From positions 180,663 through 244,662 of the forward strand of contig NZ_JAKLTQ010000006.1 in assembly GCF_022012395.1 (NCBI RefSeq): a stretch of 64,000 nt of DNA. The letters run 5' to 3'. The position numbers and the translations under genes were made by a program. How positions within the stretch are numbered: position 1 is the first letter of the stretch; every line of letters begins with the position of its first letter. Shown here piece by piece: positions 16,660 to 25,217 of this stretch. A model generated the notes under the pieces. That model was given only the letters and a program-made list of their open reading frames with translations. It had not been told where the DNA came from and did no database searches. This DNA comes from Arthrobacter hankyongi (GTDB lineage Bacteria > Actinomycetota > Actinomycetes > Actinomycetales > Micrococcaceae).

Positions 16660-17769
16660 ATGGAAATCGGCGTATTCAGCGTCAGCGACATCACCCAGGA
16701 CCCCACTACCGGCCGCATGCCGACCGAGCGCGAACGGATCAAGGCGATGGTCGCCATCGCGCACAAGGTCGAAGAGATCGGCATGGACGTCTTCGCCATC
16801 GGCGAGCACCACAATCCGCCGTTCTTCTCCAGCTCCCCCACCACACTGCTGGGCTACATTGCCGCCCAGACCGAGCGCATTACGCTCTCCACCGCGACCA
16901 CCCTGATCACCACCAACGATCCGGTAAAGATCGCCGAGGACTTCGCCATGCTGCAGCAACTGGCTGACGGCCGGGTGGACCTGGTGCTGGGCCGGGGCAA
17001 TACCGGGCCGGTCTACCCCTGGTTCGGCAAGAACATCCAGGATTCGCTGGAGCTGACGGTGGAGAACTACGCCCTGCTGCGCAAGCTCTGGGACGAGGAC
17101 GTAGTCAACTGGCAGGGCAAGTTCCGCACCCCGCTGCAGAACTTCACCGCCACGCCGCGCCCGCTCGACGGCGTCGCCCCGTTCGTCTGGCACGGCTCGA
17201 TCCGCACGCCCCAGATCGCCGAGCTGGCCGCGTACTACGGCGACGGCTTCTTTGCCAACAACATCTTCTGGCCCAAGGAGCACTACATGCGCCTGATCGG
17301 GCTGTACCGCGAGCGCTACGCCCACTACGGCCACGGCACCGCCGAGCAGGCGATCGTGGGCCTGGGCGGCCAGTTCTTCATGCGCCGCAACTCCCAGGAC
17401 GCCGTGAACGAATTCCGTCCGTACTTCGACAACGCCCCCGTCTACGGCCACGGCCCCTCGCTGGAGGATTTCACCGCACAGACGCCGCTGACGGTGGGCA
17501 GCCCGCAGCAGGTGATCGAAAGGACGCTCAGTTTCGCGGACTCCTTCGGCGACTACCAGCGCCAGCTGTTCCTGATCGACCATGCGGGCCTGCCGCTGAA
17601 GACGGTGCTGGAGCAGCTGGACCTGTTCGGCGAGGAAGTCCTGCCCGTGCTGAAGAGGGAGTTTGCCGCCCGCAGGCCCGCCGGGGTGCCCGACACGCCC
17701 ACCCACACCAGCCGCAAAGCCGCCTTGGAGGCCAAGGACGCCACCGAGCAGGCGGGCGCCAATGCCTGA
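16660..17769 (+). CDS. Luciferase-like FMN-dependent monooxygenase
   Basis: A 369-aa TIM-barrel flavin monooxygenase of the bacterial luciferase superfamily. Characteristic parts are FAIGEHHNPPFFSSSP near residue 47, RITLSTATTLITTNDP, the nitrogen-poor loop RVDLVLGRGNTGPVYPWFG, and the C-terminal TVGSPQQVIERTL. It uses reduced FMN from a separate reductase. The substrate is unknown. The start is ATG at 16660 with GAGAGGA about eight bases upstream. It overlaps the marR gene by eight bases, so the two form an operon that is probably autorepressed through the palindrome at 16604. Confidence 0.9.
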   Translation: MEIGVFSVSDITQDPTTGRMPTERERIKAMVAIAHKVEEIGMDVFAIGEHHNPPFFSSSPTTLLGYIAAQTERITLSTATTLITTNDPVKIAEDFAMLQQLADGRVDLVLGRGNTGPVYPWFGKNIQDSLELTVENYALLRKLWDEDVVNWQGKFRTPLQNFTATPRPLDGVAPFVWHGSIRTPQIAELAAYYGDGFFANNIFWPKEHYMRLIGLYRERYAHYGHGTAEQAIVGLGGQFFMRRNSQDAVNEFRPYFDNAPVYGHGPSLEDFTAQTPLTVGSPQQVIERTLSFADSFGDYQRQLFLIDHAGLPLKTVLEQLDLFGEEVLPVLKREFAARRPAGVPDTPTHTSRKAALEAKDATEQAGANA

Positions 17770-18226
17770 CCAGGAACACTTGCCTGATGTGCGCACTACC
17801 GCGCAGGCCTGGGAGTCGCTGTTCCGCACCCAGGTGGCGGTCATGCGCCGCATGCAGGGACTGCCGGAATTCAAGAAGCTGTCCATGCGCGAATACGACG
17901 TGCTCTTCAACATCAGCCGCTGCCCCACCGGCTGGACCCGGCTCAATGAGCTGAACGAGGCCCTGCTGATCAGCCAGCCAAGCCTGAGCCGGATGGTCGA
18001 GCGGCTGGTGGCCAAGGGCCTGCTCCAACGGCGCACCGCCGAACAGGACCAGCGCGGCATCGAGATCTCGCTGACCGAGGAAGGGCGCGAGCTGCAGCGG
18101 ATCATTGGCCGGGAGCATGTGCGCCATCTGCACGAGATGATTGCGCCGGCGCTCTCCGCCGAGGAGTTCGGCCAGCTTCAACTGCTGACGGAAAAACTGC
18201 GGAACGGCCTCAAGCGCGCAGACTGA
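17762..18226 (+). CDS. MarR-family regulator of the monooxygenase operon
   Basis: A 154-aa MarR repressor. The recognition helix area is LLISQPSLSRMVERLVAKG and the wing is RRTAEQDQRGIEISLTEEG. Start ATG at 17762 overlaps the monooxygenase stop by eight bases. The 12-bp palindrome at the operon promoter is its likely target, giving release in the presence of an unknown ligand. Confidence 0.88.
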   Translation: MPDQEHLPDVRTTAQAWESLFRTQVAVMRRMQGLPEFKKLSMREYDVLFNISRCPTGWTRLNELNEALLISQPSLSRMVERLVAKGLLQRRTAEQDQRGIEISLTEEGRELQRIIGREHVRHLHEMIAPALSAEEFGQLQLLTEKLRNGLKRAD

Positions 18227-18250
18227 GGCCCCGGCACCCAGCCCCATAGC

Positions 18251-18310
18251 AACTTGGGCGGGATAGATGCTGTTATCGAGCCTGATAACAGCATCTATCC
18301 CGCCCAAGTT
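18251..18310. repeat. Perfect 27-bp inverted repeat (hairpin) between convergent genes
   Basis: Arms at 18251-18277 and 18284-18310 are fully complementary over 27 bp with a six-base loop GAGCCT. The outer end is AACTTGGGCGGG. There is no T tract. It lies between marR (ends 18226) and the minus-strand transglutaminase-like gene (ends 18354). It could be a bidirectional terminator, but the stem is much longer than needed and its base composition differs from the neighbours. A dispersed palindromic element is the alternative. Confidence 0.9.
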
Positions 18311-18353
18311 GTCTTGGAAGGGCCCAGGTTCTCGGGGAAGGGGTGGTGGGTTG

Positions 18354-19160
18354 TCAGCCGAGCTGGATGAGGGCTGTGGGATCCGCGTCGGGGACGGGCT
18401 CGTCGATCTCCGCGGTGACCTTGAGTTCCGTCAGGGTCAGGCTGCCGCCGACGGTGGAGAGAAAGGCGGTGTCGGAAGCGTCGCGGCCGGTGGCAATCCG
18501 CAACAACCCGTGGCGGGACGCCAGCCCGGTGGCGTCTACCACGTGCCAGGCGCCATCCACGTAGGCCTCGGCGACGGCGTGGAAGTCCATCGGGACCAGT
18601 TCCGGTGCGTAGACCGCGGCCACCCGGGCCGGAACGTCCTTGGCCCGCAGCAGTGACACCACCAGGTGCGCGTAGTCGCGGCAGACGCCGCGGCGGGCCA
18701 ACAGGGTCTGCACCGCGCCGTCCGTGGGGCGCGAGGAACCGCTGACGTAGCGGAGCTCCTGGGCCACCCAGGCACGGACTGCGGTCAGGAGTCCGGCCCC
18801 CTGCAAGCTGCCGAATTCGGCGTAGGACGTGGGCAGCAGCCGGTCCGATTCGCAGTACCTGCTGGGCCGGACGTACCGGATGAGGTCCACCTCGTCGGCC
18901 GCGGCCGGGGTTGCCCGGCCGGTCACGGTGGCCGAATACTCCAGTTCCACGGTGGCGGGTTGGGCAACCCGGAGCAGATGCAGACGTCCTCCGTGCGCGT
19001 CCTCGGCCTCCCGCACCTGGACCGGTTCCGAGTCCACCAGTACCGTCAACTTTTCCTCGAAACCGTCGAAGCCGGGGTTCCGGGCCGCGGCGACGGCGAA
19101 GACCATCGAGGTGTTGGCGGTGGTCCTGGCGGAAATACGGGCCGACACGGCTCGTCGCAT
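18354..19160 (-). CDS. Transglutaminase-like cysteine protease-fold protein
   Basis: A 268-aa cytoplasmic-looking protein. The N-terminal region (about 5-105) resembles the beta-rich domain that precedes bacterial transglutaminase-like cores. The core has the triad Cys160 in RRGVCRDYAHL, His194 in MDFHAVAEAY and Asp209 in HVVDATG. Bacterial members are thought to be proteases or amidases rather than cross-linkers. The start is ATG at 19160 with AGGAG upstream. It stands alone. Confidence 0.87.
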   Translation of the reverse strand: MRRAVSARISARTTANTSMVFAVAAARNPGFDGFEEKLTVLVDSEPVQVREAEDAHGGRLHLLRVAQPATVELEYSATVTGRATPAAADEVDLIRYVRPSRYCESDRLLPTSYAEFGSLQGAGLLTAVRAWVAQELRYVSGSSRPTDGAVQTLLARRGVCRDYAHLVVSLLRAKDVPARVAAVYAPELVPMDFHAVAEAYVDGAWHVVDATGLASRHGLLRIATGRDASDTAFLSTVGGSLTLTELKVTAEIDEPVPDADPTALIQLG

Positions 19161-19284
19161 GCACGCTCCTGTTCAAGGTTGCTCCGGATGGCACCGGGAA
19201 GGGCCGCCCCAATTATGCGCACACACCGGACCGGTTTGGCCAAGCGCGCGGCACCGCCGGCCCGAGGCCGCAGGCTGGCCGGGT

Positions 19285-20427
19285 TCAGCGGGCGAGCGCC
19301 TGCACCTGCCGGACGGCGGCGACGACAGCGCGGGCGGCCATGGCCACCTCGGACTCCTTGACTGCGGCGGAGAGGGTCAGGCGGACCGCCGTCTGCGCGA
19401 CGGCGCGGTCGATGCCCATCGCCAGCAGCACCGCCGAGGGTTCGTCCGATCCGGCATGGCAGGCCGAACCCGAGGAACAGACAATTCCGCGGCGCTCCAG
19501 CTCCAGCAGCACCGCCTCGCCGGAGGTGCCCGGGAAGCAGAACGAAGCGCTGCCGGGCAGCCGCTCGTGCGGGTGCCCGGTGAGCACGGCCTCCGGCAGC
19601 GCGCCCAGCACCTGGTCCACCAGGAAGTCACGGTAGCGTCCCACCCGGGCCGCGGCTTCGGCCCGCTCGGCCTCGGCCAGCGCCAGCGCGGTGGCGGTGC
19701 CGACGGCGCCGGCCACGTTTTCGGTGCCCGAGCGCCGGCCGCGTTCCTGCCCGCCGCCGTGCACCAGCGGCTCCAGCGGAAGCCGGCCGGCGGCATAGAG
19801 CAGCCCGCTGCCCTTCGGGGCGCCGAGCTTGTGGCCCGAGATGCTCAGGGAATCCGCGCCGAGTCCGGCGATGTCCAGCGGCAGCCAGCCGGCGGCCTGC
19901 ACGGCGTCGACGTGGAACGGCACGCCGGCGGCCCGGCAGAGCCGGCCGATCTGTGCCACCGGCTGGACGGTGCCCACCTCGTTGTTGGCGTACATCACCG
20001 AGCACAGTGTGGTCTCCGGGGTCAGCGCCGCCGCCAGCGCGTCCAGGTCCACGGTGCCTTCGTCGTCCACCGGGATGCGGGTGGTGCGGAAGCCGTGGAA
20101 GCGCTCCAGGTAGTCGGCGGCCTCCAGGACCGAGGGGTGTTCGACGGCGCTGACCACCAGGTGCCTGCCCCGCGGGCGGGCCAGGGCGATACCCTTGATG
20201 GCCAGGTTGTTGGCTTCGGTGCCGCCGGAGGTGAAGATGATTTCCCCGGGCCGGCAGCCGAGCACTGCGGCCGCCTTGCCGCGGGCATACTCCAGTGCCC
20301 GGGCCGCGGCCTCCCCCACGGTGTGGTGGCTCGAGGGATTGCCGAAGTCCTGGGTGAGGGCCGGCCACATCGCCTCGAGCACTTCACGGCGCACCGGGGC
20401 GGTGGCGGCGGAATCCAGGTAGATCAT
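19285..20427 (-). CDS. nifS: Cysteine desulfurase (NifS/IscS-like) of the nad operon
   Basis: A 380-aa PLP enzyme that takes sulfur from cysteine. The PLP lysine is Lys200 in SISGHKLGAPKG, and the active cysteine is Cys323 in CSSGSACHAG. FTSGGTEANN and ANNEVGTVQP are family hallmarks. Start is ATG at 20427, 14 bp after nadC. Its place at the end of nadA-nadB-nadC suggests it supplies sulfur for the [4Fe-4S] cluster of quinolinate synthase NadA, as described for other bacteria with this gene order. Confidence 0.92.
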   Translation of the reverse strand: MIYLDSAATAPVRREVLEAMWPALTQDFGNPSSHHTVGEAAARALEYARGKAAAVLGCRPGEIIFTSGGTEANNLAIKGIALARPRGRHLVVSAVEHPSVLEAADYLERFHGFRTTRIPVDDEGTVDLDALAAALTPETTLCSVMYANNEVGTVQPVAQIGRLCRAAGVPFHVDAVQAAGWLPLDIAGLGADSLSISGHKLGAPKGSGLLYAAGRLPLEPLVHGGGQERGRRSGTENVAGAVGTATALALAEAERAEAAARVGRYRDFLVDQVLGALPEAVLTGHPHERLPGSASFCFPGTSGEAVLLELERRGIVCSSGSACHAGSDEPSAVLLAMGIDRAVAQTAVRLTLSAAVKESEVAMAARAVVAAVRQVQALAR

Positions 20428-20441
20428 CTGCTGCCTTCCGC

Positions 20442-21320
20442 TCAGGCGTCCGCGCCGAGGTGGATGTCCAGGCCCAGGTCCAGGGACCGCACGCTGTGCG
20501 TCAGTGCCCCGGAGGAGATCACGTCCACTCCGGTGCCGGCGATCCGGGCCACCGTATCCAGCCGCACGTTGCCGCTGGCTTCGACGATAGCCCGGCCGGC
20601 CACCTGCCCGACGCCGTCCCGCAGCTGCTCGAGCGTGAAGTTGTCCAGCATGATGGTGTCCACGCCGGCAGCCAGCACCGGCTCGATCTGCTCCGGCGAG
20701 TCCACCTCGACCTCGAAGTGCATGGTATGCGGCAGCGCCGCCCTGGCCTCGGCCAGCGCCTCGGTCAGGTCCCGCGTGCCGCCGCGGGTGAGGACCGCCA
20801 GGTGGTTGTCCTTGGCCATGACGGCGTCGGAGAGCGAGTACCGGTGGTTGTGGCCGCCGCCGCAGCGCACGGCGAAGCGCTCCAGCGCCCGCAGCCCCGG
20901 CGTCGTCTTGCGGGTGTCCGCGATCCGCGCCTTGGTGCCGGCCGTTTCCCGGACGAAGGCCGCGGTCTGCGTGGCGATGCCGCACATCCGCTGCAGCAGG
21001 TTCAGCGCCACGCGCTCGCCCAGCAGGATGGCCCGCGCGCCGCCGCTGATCACGGCCAGCACCTGACCGGCCTCGAAGCGTTCCCCCTCCGCGGCCTTGA
21101 CCGAGACGTCCACGGCGGCATCGACCTGGCGGAACACCGTGCGCAGCACCTCGGCCCCGGCAAAGACCCCCGGCTCGCGGGCGGTGAGCTCCGCCGTCGC
21201 CGTGGCGCCGGCCGGAATCAGCACGGTCGAGGTGATATCGCCCCATGGCGCGTCTTCGGCGAGCGCGGCGGCGACGATCCGTTCCACGGTCGGCTGGTCT
21301 GCGGGCAGGATAAAGGTCAT
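20442..21320 (-). CDS. nadC: Nicotinate-nucleotide pyrophosphorylase (carboxylating)
   Basis: A 292-aa quinolinate phosphoribosyltransferase, which makes nicotinate mononucleotide from quinolinate and PRPP. Family motifs: LAEDAPWGDITS near the N-terminus, LNLLQRMCGIAT, ADTRKTTPGLRALER and VRCGGGHNHR, and the C-terminal VEASGNV and DVISSGALTHS. The ATG overlaps the nadB stop (ATGA). It is the third enzyme of the de novo NAD pathway encoded here. Confidence 0.96.
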   Translation of the reverse strand: MTFILPADQPTVERIVAAALAEDAPWGDITSTVLIPAGATATAELTAREPGVFAGAEVLRTVFRQVDAAVDVSVKAAEGERFEAGQVLAVISGGARAILLGERVALNLLQRMCGIATQTAAFVRETAGTKARIADTRKTTPGLRALERFAVRCGGGHNHRYSLSDAVMAKDNHLAVLTRGGTRDLTEALAEARAALPHTMHFEVEVDSPEQIEPVLAAGVDTIMLDNFTLEQLRDGVGQVAGRAIVEASGNVRLDTVARIAGTGVDVISSGALTHSVRSLDLGLDIHLGADA

Positions 21321-22894
21321 GGCTGTTCCTGTTCGTTGATGAAGCTGAGGCGTTGCCGGCCCGCGGGGGCCTGTTCGAAGTCCGTGCGGTAGTGCGCGCC
21401 CACCGAGTTCCGCCGGGCCGCCGCGGCGGCCACCACCAGCCGCGCCACGGTCAGCAGGCCGGCGCAGCCGTCCTCCGCTACGGTCCATTCGGCCAGCTGC
21501 TTGGCCGCCAGCTCGAGCCCGGCGCCGTCCCGGGCCACCCCGGCGGAGGCGCTCATCAGGGCCCGGATCTCGGCCTGGCTGCAGACGGTACCGCCGGCGT
21601 CGAAAGCCAGCGGGAGCGCGTCGAAGGACGGAGCGGTGCGGTACTGGTCCAGGGCTTCGACGGCCCGGCGGGCGAAGACCAGGCCTTCGAGCAGGGAGTT
21701 GGAGGCCAGCCGGTTCGCCCCGTGCACGCCGGTGCAGGCCACCTCGCCGACGGCAAACAGCCCGGGCACCGAGGTCCTGGCCTGCAGGTCCGTGCGCACC
21801 CCGCCCATCCAGTAGTGCGCCGCGGGCACCACCGGCAGCGGTTCGCGGGTCCAGTCGAAGCCCAGTGCCCGGACGGTGGCGTCGATCATCGGGAACCGGC
21901 GGGCGAGGAAGTCCTGCCCGCGGGCGGCTGCGACCGCGGTGGCATCGAGGTAGACGGCCGGTTCCAGGCCCTGCTGCGCGAGTTCGCGCTGACGGCTGTA
22001 GATGGCCCGGGACACCACGTCCCGCGGGGCCAGCTCGGCATCCGGATGGCAGCCGGGCATGAAGCGCCGGCCGGCGGCATCCACCAGCACGGCGCCCTCG
22101 CCGCGGACGGCCTCCGAGACCATGAAGGACCGCCCGCCGGTGGCCGCAGGATCCAGCAGCGTGGGGTGGAACTGGATGAATTCCAGGTCGGTCAGCACCG
22201 CACCGGCGGCCCAGGCCAGCGCCGCGCCGTCGCCGGTGGCACCGGCCGGGTTGGTGGTGGCCTCGAAGAGCTGGCCGGCGCCCCCGGTGGCCAGCATGAC
22301 GACGTCGGCACGGATTTCTTCCGCCCCTGTGGTTCCGCCGCCGGCTGCCTGCAGGACCGCTCCGCGCACCCGGCCGCCGCTGCGCAGCAGGCTGCGGACC
22401 GCGGTGTGCTGGCGCAGTTCGAGGTGCCCGGCGTCGGCCAGGTCCCTGACCTGCCGGATCAGCGACAGGGCGAGGCCCGTGCCGGTCCGGTCCCCGCCGA
22501 TATGCAGGATCCGGGCCGCCGAGTGCGCCCCTTCCAGTCCCAGCGCGTAGCCGTCCGCGGTGCGGTCGAAGGGAACGCCCCAGGCGTCCAGGGTGGCGAT
22601 CTCCTCCCCGGCGGCGGCGCACAGCAGCCGCACCGCCGCGTCGTCGTTCATCCCCGCACCGGCGCGCAGGGTGTCGGCCACGTGGGCGTCGACCGAGTCC
22701 CCGGCCGCGCGGCCCTGCGCCGTAACGGCGGTGATCCCGCCCTGGGCGTGCCAGGTGTTGCTCTCCTCCAGCGCCCCCTTGGTCACCAGGGTGACCGCGG
22801 TGTCCGGGCGCCGGGCCGCCAGCGCCGCGGTGTAGAGCCCGGCAATGCCGGAGCCGACGACGACGACGCGCAGCGGCCTGGGTGCGGTGCTCAC
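21317..22894 (-). CDS. nadB: L-aspartate oxidase
   Basis: A 525-aa FAD enzyme that oxidises L-aspartate to iminoaspartate, the NadA substrate. The FAD motif VVVGSGIAGLYTA is at the N-terminus. TWHAQGGITAV, the active-site stretch EFIQFHPTLL, and GEVACTGVHGANRLASNSLLE are typical. The start is GTG at 22894, overlapping the nadA stop (GTGA). The downstream end overlaps nadC by four bases, so translation of nadA-nadB-nadC is coupled. Confidence 0.96.
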   Translation of the reverse strand: MSTAPRPLRVVVVGSGIAGLYTAALAARRPDTAVTLVTKGALEESNTWHAQGGITAVTAQGRAAGDSVDAHVADTLRAGAGMNDDAAVRLLCAAAGEEIATLDAWGVPFDRTADGYALGLEGAHSAARILHIGGDRTGTGLALSLIRQVRDLADAGHLELRQHTAVRSLLRSGGRVRGAVLQAAGGGTTGAEEIRADVVMLATGGAGQLFEATTNPAGATGDGAALAWAAGAVLTDLEFIQFHPTLLDPAATGGRSFMVSEAVRGEGAVLVDAAGRRFMPGCHPDAELAPRDVVSRAIYSRQRELAQQGLEPAVYLDATAVAAARGQDFLARRFPMIDATVRALGFDWTREPLPVVPAAHYWMGGVRTDLQARTSVPGLFAVGEVACTGVHGANRLASNSLLEGLVFARRAVEALDQYRTAPSFDALPLAFDAGGTVCSQAEIRALMSASAGVARDGAGLELAAKQLAEWTVAEDGCAGLLTVARLVVAAAAARRNSVGAHYRTDFEQAPAGRQRLSFINEQEQP

Positions 22895-24213
22895 GGCCGG
22901 GCTGCCAGCATCCGCTCGAGGGCCACCCGTGCGGGGACGGCCACGGATTCGGGCACGGTGATCCGGTTCAGGATCTCCCCGCCCGGCAGGGCGTCCGTCC
23001 CGGCGTAGGCCTCCAGTACCCAGGCCAGGTAGCCCGGGTGGATCCGGTACATGGTCGAGCACGGGCAGACCACCGGGTCCAGGCAGAAGATGGTGTGCTG
23101 CGGGAACTCGGCCGCCAGGCGGTTGACCATGTTGATCTCGGTGCCGACGGCGAAGACGGCCGGTTCCTGGGCGGCGGCGATGGCCTTGCGGATGTAGTCG
23201 GTGGAGCCGGCCTCGTCCGCGGCGTCGACCACGGGCATCGGGCACTCGGGGTGCACGATCACCCGCACGCCCGGGTAGTCGGCACGGGCCTTGTCGATCT
23301 GCTCCACGGTGAAGCGCTTATGCACCGAGCAGAAGCCGTGCCAGAGGATCACGCGGGAATCCAGCAGGGTCTGCTCGTCGTTGCCGCCGAGGGCCTGGCG
23401 CGGGTTCCACATCGGCATCTGCTCCAGCGGCACGCCCATGGCCTTAGCGGTGTTGCGGCCCAGGTGCTGGTCCGGGAAGAACAGCACGCGCTGGGCACGC
23501 TCGAACGCCCACTCCAGCACGGTGGCGGCGTTGGAGGAGGTGCAGACGATGCCGCCGTTCTCCCCGACGAAGGCCTTCAGCGCGGCCGAGCAGTTCATGT
23601 AGGTGACCGGCATGACCGGGATCCTGCCGTCGGCGTCGGGCTCGGTGCCGAAGACCTCGGCAAGCTGGTCCCAGCAGGCCTGGACCGAATCCGCGTCGGC
23701 CATGTCCGCCATGGAGCAGCCGGCTGCCAGGTTCGGCAGGATCACCGCCTGGTCCGGACCGGAGAGCATGTCCGCGGTCTCGGCCATGAAGTGCACGCCG
23801 CAGAAGACGATGATCTCCGCCTCCGGCTTCTCCTTGGCGGCGCGGGCAAGCTGGAAGGAATCGCCCACGAAGTCCGCATACTTGACCACCTCGTCGCGCT
23901 GGTAGAAGTGGCCCAGGATCACCAGCTTCGAGCCCAGCTTTTCCTTGGCCGCGCGGATGCGCGCATCCAGTTCCTCGTCCGAGGCCAGCCGGTATTCCTC
24001 CGGGATCTGCCCCTGCTGCGGGGTGGTGGCCGGGGCAATGTCCGCCATCGAGGCGCCGGGACCGTAGGACGGCGTCCAGGCAGCGGCGCCGGCGGGGGCA
24101 TCGAACGCCCACGGGCCCTTGGCCAGGTCCTGGCTGCAGGTGCCGCCGGCCGCCGGGCGGGCCAGAGCCTCCTCGCGGGTGATGAGGTCGATGGTGGTGC
24201 TGACTGATGCCAT
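22891..24213 (-). CDS. nadA: Quinolinate synthase
   Basis: A 440-aa [4Fe-4S] enzyme that condenses iminoaspartate with dihydroxyacetone phosphate to quinolinate. It belongs to the longer NadA form. LVILGHFYQRDEVVKYAD, VIVHPECPMPVVDAAD and the cysteine-containing CPCSTMYRIHPGYL are diagnostic; the conserved cysteines bind the cluster. Start is ATG at 24213 after GGAGAACACC. It lies 66 bp downstream of nrtR and is probably co-transcribed with it. Confidence 0.96.
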   Translation of the reverse strand: MASVSTTIDLITREEALARPAAGGTCSQDLAKGPWAFDAPAGAAAWTPSYGPGASMADIAPATTPQQGQIPEEYRLASDEELDARIRAAKEKLGSKLVILGHFYQRDEVVKYADFVGDSFQLARAAKEKPEAEIIVFCGVHFMAETADMLSGPDQAVILPNLAAGCSMADMADADSVQACWDQLAEVFGTEPDADGRIPVMPVTYMNCSAALKAFVGENGGIVCTSSNAATVLEWAFERAQRVLFFPDQHLGRNTAKAMGVPLEQMPMWNPRQALGGNDEQTLLDSRVILWHGFCSVHKRFTVEQIDKARADYPGVRVIVHPECPMPVVDAADEAGSTDYIRKAIAAAQEPAVFAVGTEINMVNRLAAEFPQHTIFCLDPVVCPCSTMYRIHPGYLAWVLEAYAGTDALPGGEILNRITVPESVAVPARVALERMLAARP

Positions 24214-24279
24214 GGTGTTCTCCGTTGTTGTGCCTTACCTGCTGGTTGCTGCCTGCCGCCCTGGTAGCCGTTTGTCCGG

Positions 24280-24999
24280 TTACTCGACGGTCTGGCTGAG
24301 CGGTCCGTTGTTCCGCTGCGCGGCGGCGCCGGTATAGCGGTAGAGCCGCGGCGGCCGGTGCCGGCCGCCTTGGACGTATTCGTCCGTTTCCTCGATGTCC
24401 GGCGTGGAGCGCAGCTGGCGGCGGAAATTCGCCGGATCCAGCTTCCTGCCCAGCACGGCCTCGTAGACCTCGCGGACCTGGGCCAGGGTGAACTTGGGTC
24501 CCAGGAAGTCGTAGGCGATGGAGCCGTATTCGACCTTGTTCCGCAGCCGCCACAGGGCGTAGTCCACGATCAGGTTGTGGTCGAAGGCCAGCCGGTCCAG
24601 GCAGTCGGCCCGGAACCAGCCCACGTTTTCGGTCTCCCGGGCCAGGGCGGCCTCATCGGGCCGGACCAGCGCCCAGTAGACAATCGACACCATCCGCTGG
24701 ACCGGCGAACGGTCCAGGCCGCCGAAGGCGTAGAGCTGCTCCAGGTAGCTCGGCTGCAGGCCGGTGGTTTCCTGCAGGCTGCGCGCGGCGGCATCCTGCA
24801 GAGATTCGGCGGCGCTCAACGGTCCGCCCGGCAGCGCCCAGAGGTCCCGGAAGGGCTGGCGGGTCCGGCGTACCAACGGCAGCCAGAGGGTGGGGCGGCC
24901 GTGGCCGGCGTCGGTCCGCAGTGCGAAGATGACCGTGGAAATGGCCAGTTCCGGCGGCTGCTGCGCACGCTCCGAGACGTTGGCGGATCCGATTCCCAT
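24280..24999 (-). CDS. nrtR: NrtR-type NUDIX-winged helix regulator of NAD synthesis
   Basis: A 239-aa protein. The N-terminal NUDIX fold (about 15-145) has a degenerate Nudix box: GGPLSAAES then RSLQETTG in place of RExxEExG, as in non-catalytic NrtR sensors. The C-terminal part (about 150-220, EYGSIAYDFLGPKFTLAQVREV) is the winged helix typical of NrtR. NrtR represses NAD genes and is released by ADP-ribose. Start ATG at 24999 is set by GGGAGG five bases upstream; a GTG at 25005 overlaps that site. It heads the nad operon, with two operator-like palindromes around its promoter. Confidence 0.9.
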   Translation of the reverse strand: MGIGSANVSERAQQPPELAISTVIFALRTDAGHGRPTLWLPLVRRTRQPFRDLWALPGGPLSAAESLQDAAARSLQETTGLQPSYLEQLYAFGGLDRSPVQRMVSIVYWALVRPDEAALARETENVGWFRADCLDRLAFDHNLIVDYALWRLRNKVEYGSIAYDFLGPKFTLAQVREVYEAVLGRKLDPANFRRQLRSTPDIEETDEYVQGGRHRPPRLYRYTGAAAQRNNGPLSQTVE

Positions 25000-25024
25000 G
25001 GCCACCTCCCTGCGGTACTAGTTA

Positions 25025-25039
25025 TGGTCAAATAGACCA
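25025..25039. promoter_or_regulatory. NrtR-like operator, proximal site
   Basis: TGGTCAAATAGACCA, an inverted repeat TGGTC-N5-GACCA, between the -10 box and the nrtR ribosome-binding site. Its relation to a second similar site 35 bp upstream suggests cooperative autorepression of nrtR-nadABC-nifS. Confidence 0.72.
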
Positions 25040-25045
25040 AAACAC

Positions 25046-25051
25046 ATTCTA
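25046..25051 (-). promoter_or_regulatory. -10 box of the nrtR-nad operon
   Basis: TAGAAT on the minus strand. A GTGTCA hexamer 17 bp upstream (25074-25069) is a fair -35. The promoter lies between and partly under the two NrtR-like palindromes. Confidence 0.6.
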
Positions 25052-25059
25052 CAGGGTTA

Positions 25060-25074
25060 TGGTCACACTGACAC
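25060..25074. promoter_or_regulatory. NrtR-like operator, distal site
   Basis: TGGTCACACTGACAC, an imperfect copy of the proximal operator; both are preceded by TTA. It overlaps the -35 of the nad operon promoter, so a bound repressor would exclude RNA polymerase. Confidence 0.6.
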
Positions 25075-25217
25075 AATCTCTTTTTTGGCGCGGGGTCATA
25101 ATCTGCCGCCGGCTCCCTGTGCGCACGCGCCAATCCGCCCAGTATCAGGCCGGCCGCAATGGGCAGATCCGGAACGTGCGCACTTTGTCCGGCCCTAAAG
25201 CGGGCACGTTGGTCCGG

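Noticed and set aside
18251..18310. Simple intrinsic terminator
   Set aside because: No T tract follows on either strand and the 27-bp stem is far longer than the other terminators here, so it is kept as a repeat/hairpin of uncertain role.
20442..22622. A long frame extending nadC upstream
   Set aside because: The extension is nadB read in another frame, Arg/Gly/Pro-rich with no motifs. The ATGA overlap at 21320 gives the true nadC start.
22882..24207. Plus-strand open frame of 441 codons opposite nadA
   Set aside because: Shadow of nadA; the minus-strand product carries all NadA motifs.
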